A stretch of DNA of 64,000 bases from CAYPHA01 sp964410215 (GCA_964410215.1 CAYPHA010000003.1:1-64000), one strand, 5' to 3'. Positions 34,020-43,785 are shown, numbered from the stretch's first letter. Notes: a model not told the origin generated them from the letters alone. Numbers and translations: made by a program.

Positions 34020-35006
34020 ATGGCAAAAATCCTGTCGCAGGACGAAATTGATGCCTTATTGTCGAATGTTTCCGGTGAAACGGAGGCGCAGGAGGTCATA
34101 GAGCAGACCCAGAAGGTTGCCCTGTATGACTTCAAACATCCCAATCTGGTTTCAAAAGAACAGATGCGTCTTCTCGAAACGATTCATGAAGGCATCTGTA
34201 GAAATTTTGGCGTATTTCTGTCCGCACAATTACGCATGATTGTGGAAATGAACCTGCTTGCGGTGGATCAGATCATGTATTCCGAGTTTGTGATGTCCAT
34301 TGCCGCACCCAGCAGTATTTATGTATGCGAAATCGATGATCCGTTCTCACATTTTGTGCTGGAGTTGAATCCGCAGTTGTCCATATTCATCGTGGAAAAA
34401 TTGTTCGGTGGCCGTGGTAATTTCATTCCGGAAGTCCGGCCCATTTCCGTAATTGAACAACGGATCATGAAGCGGGTTGTGGATCGCATCGCTGTTGAAG
34501 TAGAAAAAAACTGGTCCAAGGTGGCTAAGTTTAACTGTAAGGTGAACCGGTTTGAGAGCAATCCTGAATTTGTTCAGATTCTGCCCTCATCAGAACCTGT
34601 GGTCGTGGCATCGATGGAGATTAAGATTCACGGGAACTCCACACTGATGAATATCTGCTATCCCTATATGTGGATTTCCAGTATCGTCTCCAGCCAGGAA
34701 GTACAGGAAAAAATTTCGTTTGGGTCCAAAGAATCCACACCGGAAGAACGCCATGCCGTTGAACAGAATTTAAACCTGACAAAGGTACCTATCCGGCCCG
34801 TGCTTGGGAAAAGCGTTCTTTCCATCGGTGACTTCATAAATTTAAAAGCCGGCGATGTCATTAAGCTTAAAACACGGACAGAGAATCCGTTACCGGTATA
34901 TATTCAAAATAAACACGTTTTTGACGCACTCATCGGCACCAGAAAACAGCGTTATGCTGTTCGTATTGTATCCGTGAGAGAGGGAGAAGAACAAAATGAA
35001 GATTGA
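34020..35006 (+). CDS. fliM: Flagellar motor switch protein FliM
   Basis: C-ring protein that binds phosphorylated CheY. It opens with the CheY-binding peptide ILSQDEIDALLSN, contains the middle CheC-like domain with EKLFGGRGN (GGxG loop that meets FliG) and ends in a SpoA domain (LKAGDVIKLKT). At 328 residues it is of standard size. The last 11 nt overlap fliN. Confidence 0.96.
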   Translation: MAKILSQDEIDALLSNVSGETEAQEVIEQTQKVALYDFKHPNLVSKEQMRLLETIHEGICRNFGVFLSAQLRMIVEMNLLAVDQIMYSEFVMSIAAPSSIYVCEIDDPFSHFVLELNPQLSIFIVEKLFGGRGNFIPEVRPISVIEQRIMKRVVDRIAVEVEKNWSKVAKFNCKVNRFESNPEFVQILPSSEPVVVASMEIKIHGNSTLMNICYPYMWISSIVSSQEVQEKISFGSKESTPEERHAVEQNLNLTKVPIRPVLGKSVLSIGDFINLKAGDVIKLKTRTENPLPVYIQNKHVFDALIGTRKQRYAVRIVSVREGEEQNED

Positions 35007-35901
35007 TACACTTAAATTGAATTATGACGCAAATTTCAATGAACTCCAGTCATTGGTTACAACGGCATTGAGCCAGGTTATACAGAAGGAAATCACACTT
35101 GAGAAGGAGACCCTGCAGGATAATGATCTGAAGTCAATGGTGGTCGGCGAGGAATTCCCGCGGGTTTTTATCAGCTTCTCATCGGGTATCGGGCCCAATG
35201 AATCCCGGAACCTGTTTGTTTTGCAGGAAGAGTTTGTGCTTCAGTTTTATGCCTGGATGATTGCCGATGAGCCGGCGGAAAGTATCGCAGATGACCATCT
35301 GGACGGGCTATCCGAATCCGTGCAGCAGGTTTTCGGCCAGCTTAAAATGGCTGTCGCGGATGATCAGGCTTCGTTTCAGTTGAACAACCTGAACGTGCTC
35401 GCTGCTAAAACACCGGAAGACCTGGCTGATTACCTGCCGGAAGAAATCGGTATCGCCTGCACGTACTATGTCTCGGTCGAAGAAGCCGCCTATCCTGTCA
35501 ATCATTATTTCTGGTTGCCCAATATGGAAGATTCTGTATCAGGTGAACCTGAAGAAACCGGGCAGGAGCCGGATGCGACGGTCGATGTAATGCCTGCAGA
35601 GTTCAGTACGCTGGCAGATTTCGGCGATGGCAATGGTTCAGACCGCAATGTGGACGTTCTGATGGACGTGGAACTGGAAGTGTCGGTGGAAATCGACCGG
35701 AAGATGATCTTGATTTCAGACCTGCTCAAACTGGGAAAAGGATCGATTATTGAACTGGAAAAATCTGCAGGTGAACCGCTGGACATCTTCGTCAATGGAA
35801 GAAAATTTGCTGAAGGGGAAGTGGTTGTGGTGGATGACCGGTTCGGTATCCGCATTACGCAGCTGCTGAGTCCGAAAGAACGCGTCAAGAGCCTGGGATA
35901 A
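34996..35901 (+). CDS. fliN: Flagellar motor switch protein FliN with long N-terminal domain (FliY-like architecture)
   Basis: The C-terminal ~85 residues are a clear SpoA/FliN domain (VELEVSVEIDRKMILISDLLKLGKGSI, then DIFVNGRKFAEGEVVVVDDRFGIRI). The ~190-residue N-terminal extension, with FPRVFISFSS and a helix DGLSESVQQVFGQLKMAVAD, resembles the CheC-like part of FliY in layout. It lacks the CheC phosphatase residues (Ser/Asp-x3-Glu-x2-Asn), so phosphatase activity is not expected. An acidic linker (about 178-215) joins the halves. It overlaps fliM by 11 nt. Confidence 0.9.
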   Translation: MKIDTLKLNYDANFNELQSLVTTALSQVIQKEITLEKETLQDNDLKSMVVGEEFPRVFISFSSGIGPNESRNLFVLQEEFVLQFYAWMIADEPAESIADDHLDGLSESVQQVFGQLKMAVADDQASFQLNNLNVLAAKTPEDLADYLPEEIGIACTYYVSVEEAAYPVNHYFWLPNMEDSVSGEPEETGQEPDATVDVMPAEFSTLADFGDGNGSDRNVDVLMDVELEVSVEIDRKMILISDLLKLGKGSIIELEKSAGEPLDIFVNGRKFAEGEVVVVDDRFGIRITQLLSPKERVKSLG

Positions 35902-35909
35902 GCATATAC

Positions 35910-36431
35910 ATGACCGTTATAAATAAAAAATTGAATCTAAACGTCCTCATTCTGGCTGCATTCATCATCCTGAGCATTCCTGCCGGCGTTACAGGAAATA
36001 AGCCGGACAGTGTCACGGCTGATACGCTGCAGAAGGAATCCGATGTATATTACAAAAAAACACCCTCTCTGGGTGAAAACGATGAGCAATCCATATTCGG
36101 ATACCTGGTGCGCGTGATTGTTGTTACCACGATACTTATCGCAATCATTGTTTTCGGGGCAAAATTTTATAAAAAGTATGTCTATCAGAATATCGGTGCG
36201 TCGAAAAGCAGGATACGTGTTATCGCCCGACAAGCCATCGGACCGAAACAGTTTGTTGTGCTGGTAGCAATTGACGGTAAAAAATATGCCCTCGGAGTGA
36301 CCGATCAGGCTGTGAACATGCTGACCGGACTGGGTGATCTGGATGAATCCGAAGATACCGGCGGGGACGTTCGCCGGCCCGGAGCATTTGCGGATCTGCT
36401 TAAAAAGGTAACGGGGGAGCGTAATGCGTAA
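35910..36431 (+). CDS. fliO: Flagellar export gate assembly protein FliO
   Basis: Small membrane protein that helps assemble the FliP ring. The N-terminal hydrophobic segment (about 13-28) looks like a signal peptide. The single membrane helix FGYLVRVIVVTTILIAIIVFG (about 49-69) is followed by the FliO cytoplasmic domain with IRVIARQAIGPKQFVVLVAI and a disordered tail. Length is 173 residues. It overlaps fliP by 8 nt. Confidence 0.88.
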   Translation: MTVINKKLNLNVLILAAFIILSIPAGVTGNKPDSVTADTLQKESDVYYKKTPSLGENDEQSIFGYLVRVIVVTTILIAIIVFGAKFYKKYVYQNIGASKSRIRVIARQAIGPKQFVVLVAIDGKKYALGVTDQAVNMLTGLGDLDESEDTGGDVRRPGAFADLLKKVTGERNA

Positions 36432-37188
36432 TATTTCGATACCTCGTTTGAGCATGCTTATACCTCTGACCGTTTTTCTGCTGATCCTTCTGCCATCAAT
36501 CGTCAGCAGTCAATCGGCGGTACCCCGTATAACCATTGGTGTCGATGAAGCAGAAAATCCGACAGAACTCGTTCCGGCACTTCAAATCCTGTTCTTGATT
36601 ACCATATTATCGCTGGCACCGTCAGTATTGATTATGATGACCTCGTTTACACGCATTATCGTCGTATTTCATTTTCTCAGACAGAGTCTGGCGACACAAA
36701 CGGTGCCATCCAATCAAATACTGGTCGGGTTAGCCCTGTTCATCACATTTTTTATTATGAAACCGGTTATTACAGAGATAAATGATACAGCGGTGCAGCC
36801 CTACCTGGATGATCAGATTACTCAGCAGGAGGCTCTGGACCGGGCGGTGATACCTTTACGGGCTTTTATGCTGAAACAAACCCGTGAGAATGATCTGCAG
36901 TTATTTGTAGATCTCAAGGGTGGTGAACAGCCAAAAACACCAGAGGACGTTTCGATTGTCTCGCTGATACCGGCTTTTATTATCAGTGAGCTCAAAACAG
37001 CCTTTCAGATAGGATTCCTGCTCTATCTGCCCATGCTGCTGATTGATCTTGTCGTTGGAAGTATTCTGCTTTCCATGGGTATGATGATGCTGCCCCCCGT
37101 TATGATTGCCATGCCCTTCAAGCTGCTGTTGTTTGTGCTTGTCGATGGCTGGTATTTAATTGTCGAATCGTTGATCAAAGGATTTTAG
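36424..37188 (+). CDS. fliP: Flagellar export gate protein FliP
   Basis: Core subunit of the export gate. It has a signal peptide (about 1-29), then the conserved LFLITILSLAPSVLIMMTSFTRIIVVFHFLR and the C-terminal PAFIISELKTAFQIGFLLYLPMLLIDLVV, MGMMMLPPVMIAMPFKLLLFVLVDGW, all diagnostic. Length is 254 residues. It is followed by fliQ after 1 bp. Confidence 0.96.
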   Translation: MRNISIPRLSMLIPLTVFLLILLPSIVSSQSAVPRITIGVDEAENPTELVPALQILFLITILSLAPSVLIMMTSFTRIIVVFHFLRQSLATQTVPSNQILVGLALFITFFIMKPVITEINDTAVQPYLDDQITQQEALDRAVIPLRAFMLKQTRENDLQLFVDLKGGEQPKTPEDVSIVSLIPAFIISELKTAFQIGFLLYLPMLLIDLVVGSILLSMGMMMLPPVMIAMPFKLLLFVLVDGWYLIVESLIKGF

Positions 37189-37189
37189 C

Positions 37190-37459
37190 ATGACGACGGA
37201 TTTTGTAATCTATATATGCAGAGAAGGTTTAACAACCGCCTTGTTGATCCTGTTACCCATCCTTGGGTCCGGTCTTGTCATCGGTTTGTTGGTGGGAATT
37301 TTCCAGGCGACTACGCAGATCAATGAGATGACGCTGACTTTTGTTCCAAAAATCCTCATTGTCTTCTTTATCATTATTATTTTGATGCCCTGGTTCCTGG
37401 ACCTGATGATGGGGTTTACAATTGAGATTTTCAACCAGATAGCGGCAATGTCGTACTGA
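37190..37459 (+). CDS. fliQ: Flagellar export gate protein FliQ
   Basis: 89-residue gate subunit with two membrane helices. The conserved GLLVGIFQATTQINEMTLTF lies between them (about 41-60) and PKILIVFFIIIILMPWFLDLM forms the second helix. Its place between fliP and fliR, with one base on either side, is canonical. Confidence 0.95.
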   Translation: MTTDFVIYICREGLTTALLILLPILGSGLVIGLLVGIFQATTQINEMTLTFVPKILIVFFIIIILMPWFLDLMMGFTIEIFNQIAAMSY

Positions 37460-37460
37460 T

Positions 37461-38249
37461 ATGAATGACCTTATTACAAACGTACAGCAGTGGATGCCGC
37501 TCTATATGCTCATTTTTGCGCGTATTTCGGCAATGGTATCCAGCCTGCCGATACTGGGGTATAATACCGTACCGGTAAGGGTTCGCCTGGCCATTGGCTT
37601 TATCATCACCCTGCTCATCGCACCGCTTCTGGCGGACTCCTACTCCCTTTCCTATACGTCCATGGGCGTACTCGTTCTGGATGTCATCCGGGAAATTATG
37701 ATCGGTTTGCTGATCGGTTTCGGAGCACGGCTTATCTTTGAAGGATTCTCCATGGCCGGCTCATTTATAGGTCTGCAGATGGGTATGGCGATCATGAACG
37801 TGTTCGATCCGACCAGTCAGCAGCAGCAGCCGATCATAAGTAATTTCTGGTTGATGATTATTATCATATTCTTCCTGGTCACGGAAAGCCATCACTTTCT
37901 GATACGTACGCTCTTTTTCAATTTTCAGGAAGTGCCGCTGGCCGGAGCCGTTTTTCGCCCGGTTATTGGCGAAACGATGGTAAACGGCGGACGGTTGATC
38001 TTTGATCTGGCCCTGCGTTTTGCGGCACCGGTCATGATTTTTCTGCTGATTATCGATGTTGCCGTCGCTTTTATGGCCAGGGTGATGCCGCAGCTTAATA
38101 TTTTCTTTATCAGTCTTCCTATGAAGATCGGTACAGGAATTTTGTTGCTGGTGATTTCACTTCAGATATTTCAGACACTATTTGCATATATCTACACGGA
38201 ACTGGAAATGTTTGTGAGTACACTTATCGCGGGATTTGGGAGTAGCTGA
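37461..38249 (+). CDS. fliR: Flagellar export gate protein FliR
   Basis: Six-helix gate subunit of 262 residues. It shows the family's RISAMVSSLPILGYNTVPVRVR opening, then IGLLIGFGARLIFEGFSMAGSFIGLQMG and NIFFISLPMKIGTGILLL. The last base of its stop is also the first base of the flhB ATG (TGATG), a 1-nt overlap. Confidence 0.95.
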   Translation: MNDLITNVQQWMPLYMLIFARISAMVSSLPILGYNTVPVRVRLAIGFIITLLIAPLLADSYSLSYTSMGVLVLDVIREIMIGLLIGFGARLIFEGFSMAGSFIGLQMGMAIMNVFDPTSQQQQPIISNFWLMIIIIFFLVTESHHFLIRTLFFNFQEVPLAGAVFRPVIGETMVNGGRLIFDLALRFAAPVMIFLLIIDVAVAFMARVMPQLNIFFISLPMKIGTGILLLVISLQIFQTLFAYIYTELEMFVSTLIAGFGSS

Positions 38250-39355
38250 TGGCGGACGATACCGGCCAGGATAAAACCGAACAAGCGACCCCCAAACGGC
38301 TTGATGATGCCAAGGAAAAGGGTAACGTCGCAAAAAGCCAGGAATTAAACTCAGTCATGGTGCTGGTGGTTGCCGTGATGATCTTCAATTTAATGTCCGG
38401 TCAATTCGGCAGCACAATAAAAGAATTCATTATGCAGACGTATATCGATTCTTCATCAATCAGCATTACGGTGCAGTCTTTTCCGTCACAGTCACTCTTT
38501 TTCGGAAAGATTATGGGTGCGATTCTCCTTCCGCTGATGCTTGCCTTAATGGTTGCCGGTCTCGTGGTAAACTATACCCAGGTCGGCGTTATTTTCGCCA
38601 GTAAAGCCCTCATGCCGGAATTAAAAAAAATCAGCCCGATGTCCGGTCTCAAACGCATGTTCTCATCCAGGTCAGTCGTTGAACTGCTGAAAGGACTCCT
38701 GAAAATTGTCATCCTGGGACTGATCGGGTATCAGGTTATTTCGAAGCATCTCTCCGGCTACCTGCTGCTTTCCACGCGGAGAGCATCCGAGATTTTCGGT
38801 TTTACGATGGATGTGGTATTTGAAATGACTGTCAAAGTCGCCATCGCTCTATTCCTGATGGCAATAGCGGATTTTGCCTATCAGAAATGGAAACATGCGA
38901 AGGATCTCAAAATGACCAAGCAGGAGGTCAAGGATGAGAATAAACAGCAGGAGAATCCGGAATTGAAGAGTCGTATCCGCGGGGCACAAAGGCAGATCGC
39001 TTCAAAACGGATGATGGCAGCCGTTCCGGAAGCCACGGTTGTGGTAACCAACCCGACGCATATTGCCATCGCTTTGAAATACGAGCCGGCAACCAGTACG
39101 GACGCACCAAAAGTTATTGCCAAAGGTAAACTGAAGGTGGCTGAAAAGATTATCAAAATTGCAAAAGAACACGATGTACCTGTCGTTGAGAATAAACCAC
39201 TGGCATGGGGGCTTTATGACTCCTGTGAAATCGGCATGGAAATTCCGCTTAACTTTTACCAGACAGTTGCCGAAATTCTCAGTCAGATCTACCAGGCTAA
39301 CAAGAATAAATTTAAATCGATAACAGGATCAATGCATGGCAACCGAAGCAATTAA
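38249..39355 (+). CDS. flhB: Flagellar export switch protein FlhB
   Basis: Membrane protein that switches export from hook to filament substrates together with FliK. The N-terminal DKTEQATPKRLDDAKEKGNVAKSQ is diagnostic. Four membrane segments follow, then the cytoplasmic domain with the self-cleaving NPTH motif (about residues 269-272; cut between Asn and Pro in the family) and KPLAWGLYDSCEIGMEIPL. Length is 368 residues. It overlaps flhA by 20 nt. Confidence 0.96.
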   Translation: MADDTGQDKTEQATPKRLDDAKEKGNVAKSQELNSVMVLVVAVMIFNLMSGQFGSTIKEFIMQTYIDSSSISITVQSFPSQSLFFGKIMGAILLPLMLALMVAGLVVNYTQVGVIFASKALMPELKKISPMSGLKRMFSSRSVVELLKGLLKIVILGLIGYQVISKHLSGYLLLSTRRASEIFGFTMDVVFEMTVKVAIALFLMAIADFAYQKWKHAKDLKMTKQEVKDENKQQENPELKSRIRGAQRQIASKRMMAAVPEATVVVTNPTHIAIALKYEPATSTDAPKVIAKGKLKVAEKIIKIAKEHDVPVVENKPLAWGLYDSCEIGMEIPLNFYQTVAEILSQIYQANKNKFKSITGSMHGNRSN

Positions 39356-41417
39356 TAAACCGGCAAACGCCATTGAGAAAAACAGCGGGATAGCGCTGGT
39401 CGTCGGTATCGTTGTTATACTCGCCGTCATGATTCTGCCTATGCCGACATTCCTGCTGGATGTGTTCCTGGCCATGAACATTACCAGCGCACTCGTCGTA
39501 CTGTTTGTTACACTCTTCCTGATGCGGCCGATGGATTTTTCGGTTTTCCCGGGAATCCTGCTCATCCTGACCATGTTCCGCCTGTCACTCAATATCGCTT
39601 CGACGCGACTGATCCTTGGTGAAGCGTATGCCGGTGAAATTATTGCCTCTTTCGGTAATTTTGTTGTCGGTGGCAATTTTATTGTCGGGACTATCATTTT
39701 TCTTATTCTGGTTATAATAAATTTTGTCGTCATTACAAAAGGGGCCACCCGTATTGCCGAAGTATCGGCACGGTTTACCCTGGATGCCATGCCGGGGAAA
39801 CAGATGGCCATCGATGCGGACCTGAACGCGGGGTTGATCGATGATGTCGAGGCTCAGCAGCGTCGCGCAAATATTTCCCAGGAAGCGGATTTTTATGGAG
39901 CGATGGACGGCGCCAGTAAGTTCGTTCGCGGTGATGCCATCGCCGGTTTATTGATTACGGCTATCAATATTGTCGGTGGCTTGCTGATCGGCACACTCCA
40001 ACGGGGACTGGCCATCGGTGATGCCGCATCGCTATATACACTGCTTACGGTTGGTGACGGTCTGGTTGCCCAGATTCCGGCCCTTATCATTTCAACGTCC
40101 GCCGGTATCGTGATAACCAGGGCATCTTCAAGGGCTGACCTGGGGATCGATATTGCCCAGCAGGTGATCGGTCAGCCCAAGGCGATCTTTGCAACGTCCA
40201 TCGTGCTGGGGATGATGGGGATTATACCCGGCATGCCGTTCGTTCCATTCAGTATCATGGCCCTGATTATGGCCTTTATCGGCCAGCAGGTCACCCGGAT
40301 ACAGAAAACAGAAAGGGAACAGCTGGCCGCAGAGGAAGAAGAGGTTCCGGAACTCCAGGAACCAGAGGAAAAAATTGAAGAATTTCTGCATCCGGATGCC
40401 TTTGAAATTGAAATCGGTTATGGCCTGATACCAATGGTGGACAGCAGCCAGGGAGGAAACCTGCTGGGAAGAATCTCAACCATCCGTAAAAGCCTGGCCA
40501 TTGAAATGGGTGTGCTGATTCCTCCGATTCGTATCAGGGATAATATCCAGCTGAGCGCTAACCAGTATGTTTTCAAGATTTATGGAATCGAAGCCTCACA
40601 AGGAGAGGTAATGATGAACCATTTTATGGTTGTCAATCCGGATCCCTCAGCCGGCCTTGAGGGTATCGAGATGGCGGAGCCGACATTCGGACTGCCAGCA
40701 CTCTGGGTAAGCGATAAAGAGCGTGAAAAAGCGGAAATTTCTGGTAATACGGTTGTCGAACCGCCTGCCGTAATTGCAACACACCTGATGGAAGTGCTGC
40801 GCAATAACTGTTATAAACTGCTTGATCGCCAGGAAACACAGCGCCTGCTGGATCACCTTAAAGAAACACACGCGGCGCTGGTCGAAGGGATGGTGCCGGA
40901 TATATTACCCCTGGGCGTAGTTCGTCAGGTGTTGAAATCCCTCCTTCAGGAAAAAATTCCCATCCGTAATCTTGTTATAATTTTAGAAACGATTGCAGAT
41001 TATGCACCTTATTCGAAAGATCCTGAAGTTTTGACCGAATATGTACGTATCGCGATGGTAGAGACAATAACCGATATGTTGAAAATGCCGGATGGAAAGG
41101 TGACTATTGCCATGCTGGAACCACGGTTGGAGGATCATATCATGACAAATATAAAAAACAGCGGAAGCATTACACAAAATCTCGGTTTTACACCGGAGCA
41201 GGTAAATGCCCTGTTTCAGGATGTCGCAGATAAGGTGGAAAAACTGGCATCTATGGGCGTACGCCCGACACTTCTTGTTTCACCGCAAATCCGTAAGGCG
41301 GTTCGAAAATTTATAGAATCCGTATTTTCCAATCTTTTCGTAATATCGTATTCAGAATTAACGAGTGATACAGAACTCAAATCAGTTGGAGTGATAGGTT
41401 ATCCAAATGCAGGTTAA
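39336..41417 (+). CDS. flhA: Flagellar export gate protein FlhA
   Basis: Large export-gate component, 693 residues. About eight membrane helices fill the first half, with the FHIPEP-family stretches FPGILLILTMFRLSLNIASTR and MPGKQMAIDADLNAGLIDD. The soluble C-terminal half (from about 330) binds export substrates and chaperones and contains IRNLVIILETIADYAPYSKD. It overlaps flhF by 11 nt. Confidence 0.96.
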   Translation: MATEAINKPANAIEKNSGIALVVGIVVILAVMILPMPTFLLDVFLAMNITSALVVLFVTLFLMRPMDFSVFPGILLILTMFRLSLNIASTRLILGEAYAGEIIASFGNFVVGGNFIVGTIIFLILVIINFVVITKGATRIAEVSARFTLDAMPGKQMAIDADLNAGLIDDVEAQQRRANISQEADFYGAMDGASKFVRGDAIAGLLITAINIVGGLLIGTLQRGLAIGDAASLYTLLTVGDGLVAQIPALIISTSAGIVITRASSRADLGIDIAQQVIGQPKAIFATSIVLGMMGIIPGMPFVPFSIMALIMAFIGQQVTRIQKTEREQLAAEEEEVPELQEPEEKIEEFLHPDAFEIEIGYGLIPMVDSSQGGNLLGRISTIRKSLAIEMGVLIPPIRIRDNIQLSANQYVFKIYGIEASQGEVMMNHFMVVNPDPSAGLEGIEMAEPTFGLPALWVSDKEREKAEISGNTVVEPPAVIATHLMEVLRNNCYKLLDRQETQRLLDHLKETHAALVEGMVPDILPLGVVRQVLKSLLQEKIPIRNLVIILETIADYAPYSKDPEVLTEYVRIAMVETITDMLKMPDGKVTIAMLEPRLEDHIMTNIKNSGSITQNLGFTPEQVNALFQDVADKVEKLASMGVRPTLLVSPQIRKAVRKFIESVFSNLFVISYSELTSDTELKSVGVIGYPNAG

Positions 41418-42702
41418 AAAATTTGTCGGTGAATCATTACCGCAGGCTTTACAGATCGCAAAACGGCATCTGGGCGGGGAAGTGGTCCTTCTCGAATCCA
41501 GGGAAATTGATGGTGGCATCAGCCGACCGGGGCAGACCCTGGTTGAAATAACAGTCGGTATCGATGAACCGACGAATGGAAAGACGGTTAAAAGCTGGAA
41601 CCCGCCAAAAATTGATACCCAGATTGGTGATGAAACACCCGCGTTTGCGGAAAAAAATGACAATTTTACCTCCCTGGTCAATGAAATACTTACAAAGAAA
41701 CCGGCGAAAACGGATTCAGTACCTGATCCGGAACCCCGGAAACCGGTTGTTAACCGCAACGCAGTTGAAGAACGGACGTCACGGAAGCAGGAATCCAGGG
41801 ATAAAGATAACAGCAAAATCCTTAAGGAACTCAGCCTGTTACGCCAGGAGATAACCCAGCTCAAACACAGTGGACCAAAAGAGGATAAACCGGACTATCC
41901 GGAACTGTTTGCCCGGTCCTTTACCGAACTGAAGGAGAAAGGTGTGCAGCATGAGGTGGCTGACCGCTTTGTAAAACGCGTTTACCGGCTGTTGGGTAAG
42001 GAAAAAGGTGTCGGAGAAAACGATATCAGGGATGCATTGATGATGGAAATGAATCAGATGCTGACCACGTATACGCTGGAGACCGATCCGCTGAACCCGG
42101 GTAAGCAGCGTGTTATCCTGCTGCTTGGCGGAACCGGCGTCGGGAAATCGACGACCGCCATGAAACTTGCGGCGCATCCGGATATGTTCGGCAAACAGGA
42201 TGTGGCCATTATATCCGTTGATCCCTATGGCCCGTCCGAAGCACTGAAATCTTTCTCCAGAATGAATGGCACCACGGTACATGAAGAAAAAAATGTCAGT
42301 GAACTCCGGGAAACGATAAATAAATTCAAATCAAAAGATGTCATCATTGTCGATACACCGGGTAAAAGCCCCTTTGCCCCGAATCACCTGGATACGCTGG
42401 AAAGCTATGTTAAAAATGTCAATCCCACTGATATCTTTCTGGTGCTGGGTATGACGTCGGATATTAAGGATTTATACCTGTCCTGTGCATTATACCTGAT
42501 GTTGAAACCTTCCGGTGTCATCTTTACAAAATTTGACGAAACCACGCAGCCGGGAAAGGTGTTTTCAATCCTCGATACCTTGAAACTGCCGGTTGTCTGT
42601 TTTTGCGACGGAAAACGTATTTTTATTGATATTGAACTCGCTCACATCGAATATCTGTACAACAAGATTTTCGATGAGAATCAGGAAAGCTCTTATGAAT
42701 AA
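41407..42702 (+). CDS. flhF: SRP-type GTPase FlhF
   Basis: Controls where and how many flagella are placed. Residues 1-45 match the FlhF N-terminus (QVKKFVGESLPQALQIAKRHLGGEVVLLESR). A disordered linker is followed by a helical N domain and the GTPase with P-loop GGTGVGKST (about 240-248) and TKFDE. Two GTPase motifs depart from the usual FlhF form: DTPGKS stands where DTAGRS is expected, and the P-loop begins GGTG rather than GPTG. GTP binding seems possible, but the hydrolysis behaviour may differ. The last 8 nt overlap flhG. Confidence 0.92.
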   Translation: MQVKKFVGESLPQALQIAKRHLGGEVVLLESREIDGGISRPGQTLVEITVGIDEPTNGKTVKSWNPPKIDTQIGDETPAFAEKNDNFTSLVNEILTKKPAKTDSVPDPEPRKPVVNRNAVEERTSRKQESRDKDNSKILKELSLLRQEITQLKHSGPKEDKPDYPELFARSFTELKEKGVQHEVADRFVKRVYRLLGKEKGVGENDIRDALMMEMNQMLTTYTLETDPLNPGKQRVILLLGGTGVGKSTTAMKLAAHPDMFGKQDVAIISVDPYGPSEALKSFSRMNGTTVHEEKNVSELRETINKFKSKDVIIVDTPGKSPFAPNHLDTLESYVKNVNPTDIFLVLGMTSDIKDLYLSCALYLMLKPSGVIFTKFDETTQPGKVFSILDTLKLPVVCFCDGKRIFIDIELAHIEYLYNKIFDENQESSYE

Positions 42703-43573
42703 CAGGTTCGGAAACGGTATCATCGGCAGGCAGGCGCGTAAAAACACGAAAAAAGAGTGTCAGATTCTGGCCGTAACCAGCGGAAAAGGCGGTGTGGGAA
42801 AGTCAACGGTGAGTGTAAATATGGCCATTCTTTTACAGAAAATGCGGAAAAAGGTACTCCTGGTTGATGCGGATGTGCACCTGGGCAATGTGGACCTGCT
42901 GGTCGGATTGCGAACAAAATATACTATCGCGGATGTCATGCATAAGGATATCGCTCTCGAGGATATAATCGTGAAGGGACCGGGTGATATCGATATCCTT
43001 CCAGCTTCTTCCGTATCCGTTGAACTGATTGGTATGGAGGAGAATATTCTGCGGAGTTTGTCAAACAGTTTTGCCCGGCTTGACCATGATTATGATATCA
43101 TATTAATCGATACCGGCGCAGGTATTTCAAAAACGGTTATTTCCTTCTTGCTCGGTGCTGATAAAATTGTTGTAATAATTTCTCCAGATCCCGCTTCAAT
43201 TGCCGATGCTTATGCAGTAATAAAGGTTGTTAAAAACATTAAACCGGATCTTCCTGTCATCGTAGTGCCCAATATGGTGCATTCGCAGGAGGAAGCAGAA
43301 ACCATTCATAAAAAAATGAATCTGATGGTGCGTAAGTTTCTGAATAGTAAGATCGAGTTTGGCGGCAGCCTGCTCAGAGATGATCTGATTGCCCGGTCGA
43401 TAAAAAAACAACGCCCCTTTGTCCTGGATTATCCGAATTCCGTATCGGCAAATGCGCTGCGTGTTTTTAACCGACGTTTGCTGCAAATGTCCGATATGGG
43501 AAGTACAGGATCAGATAACATCTTTAACCGGTTGATCACAAGCAGAAAGATTGACTACGAATGGAACGATTAA
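42695..43573 (+). CDS. flhG: MinD-like ATPase FlhG (FleN/YlxH)
   Basis: Regulates flagellar number with FlhF and often restrains the sigma-54 activator FleQ. The 292-residue protein has the deviant Walker A motif SGKGGVGKST (about 28-37), VDADVHLGNVDLL, LIDTGAGISKTV and the membrane-targeting-type C-terminus. ATG 42695 is chosen because CAGGAAAG lies just upstream and family members begin about 25-30 residues before the Walker A motif. A longer in-frame extension lies inside flhF. Confidence 0.93.
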   Translation: MNNRFGNGIIGRQARKNTKKECQILAVTSGKGGVGKSTVSVNMAILLQKMRKKVLLVDADVHLGNVDLLVGLRTKYTIADVMHKDIALEDIIVKGPGDIDILPASSVSVELIGMEENILRSLSNSFARLDHDYDIILIDTGAGISKTVISFLLGADKIVVIISPDPASIADAYAVIKVVKNIKPDLPVIVVPNMVHSQEEAETIHKKMNLMVRKFLNSKIEFGGSLLRDDLIARSIKKQRPFVLDYPNSVSANALRVFNRRLLQMSDMGSTGSDNIFNRLITSRKIDYEWND

Positions 43574-43785
43574 AATCGATTATTTACAGATTTGCCATAC
43601 TCGTAGCGGTTGTCAGTCTGATTACCAGCTTTTTCAGTGGTGTGTCCCTGTATACAAGCCTGATTCGGAGCGGTGTCGTTTTTTTACTTACCCTGATCAT
43701 TGTAATACTCGTTTTGAATGTAATCAGGCGTGTTTTGATTCATACAACAAATTCCTCAACAGATATTGAGAATGGTAGCAAATGA
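43561..43785 (+). CDS. Small two-helix membrane protein between flhG and fliA, 74 aa
   Basis: Unrecognised protein. Two hydrophobic segments (about 10-30 and 36-54) are separated by a short turn, the N-terminus is basic (MERLKSIIYR) and the C-terminus is polar. It overlaps flhG by 13 nt and fliA by 4 nt (ATGA), so it is translationally coupled to both and clearly a real gene. Its position suggests a role with the FlhF/FlhG placement system or with sigma-28 control, but nothing in the sequence proves either. Confidence 0.7.
   Translation: MERLKSIIYRFAILVAVVSLITSFFSGVSLYTSLIRSGVVFLLTLIIVILVLNVIRRVLIHTTNSSTDIENGSK

Noticed and set aside
34996..35901. CheY-P phosphatase activity of the FliN/FliY N-terminal domain
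   Set aside because: The CheC-type catalytic Glu and Asn are not present in the helix where they would be expected.
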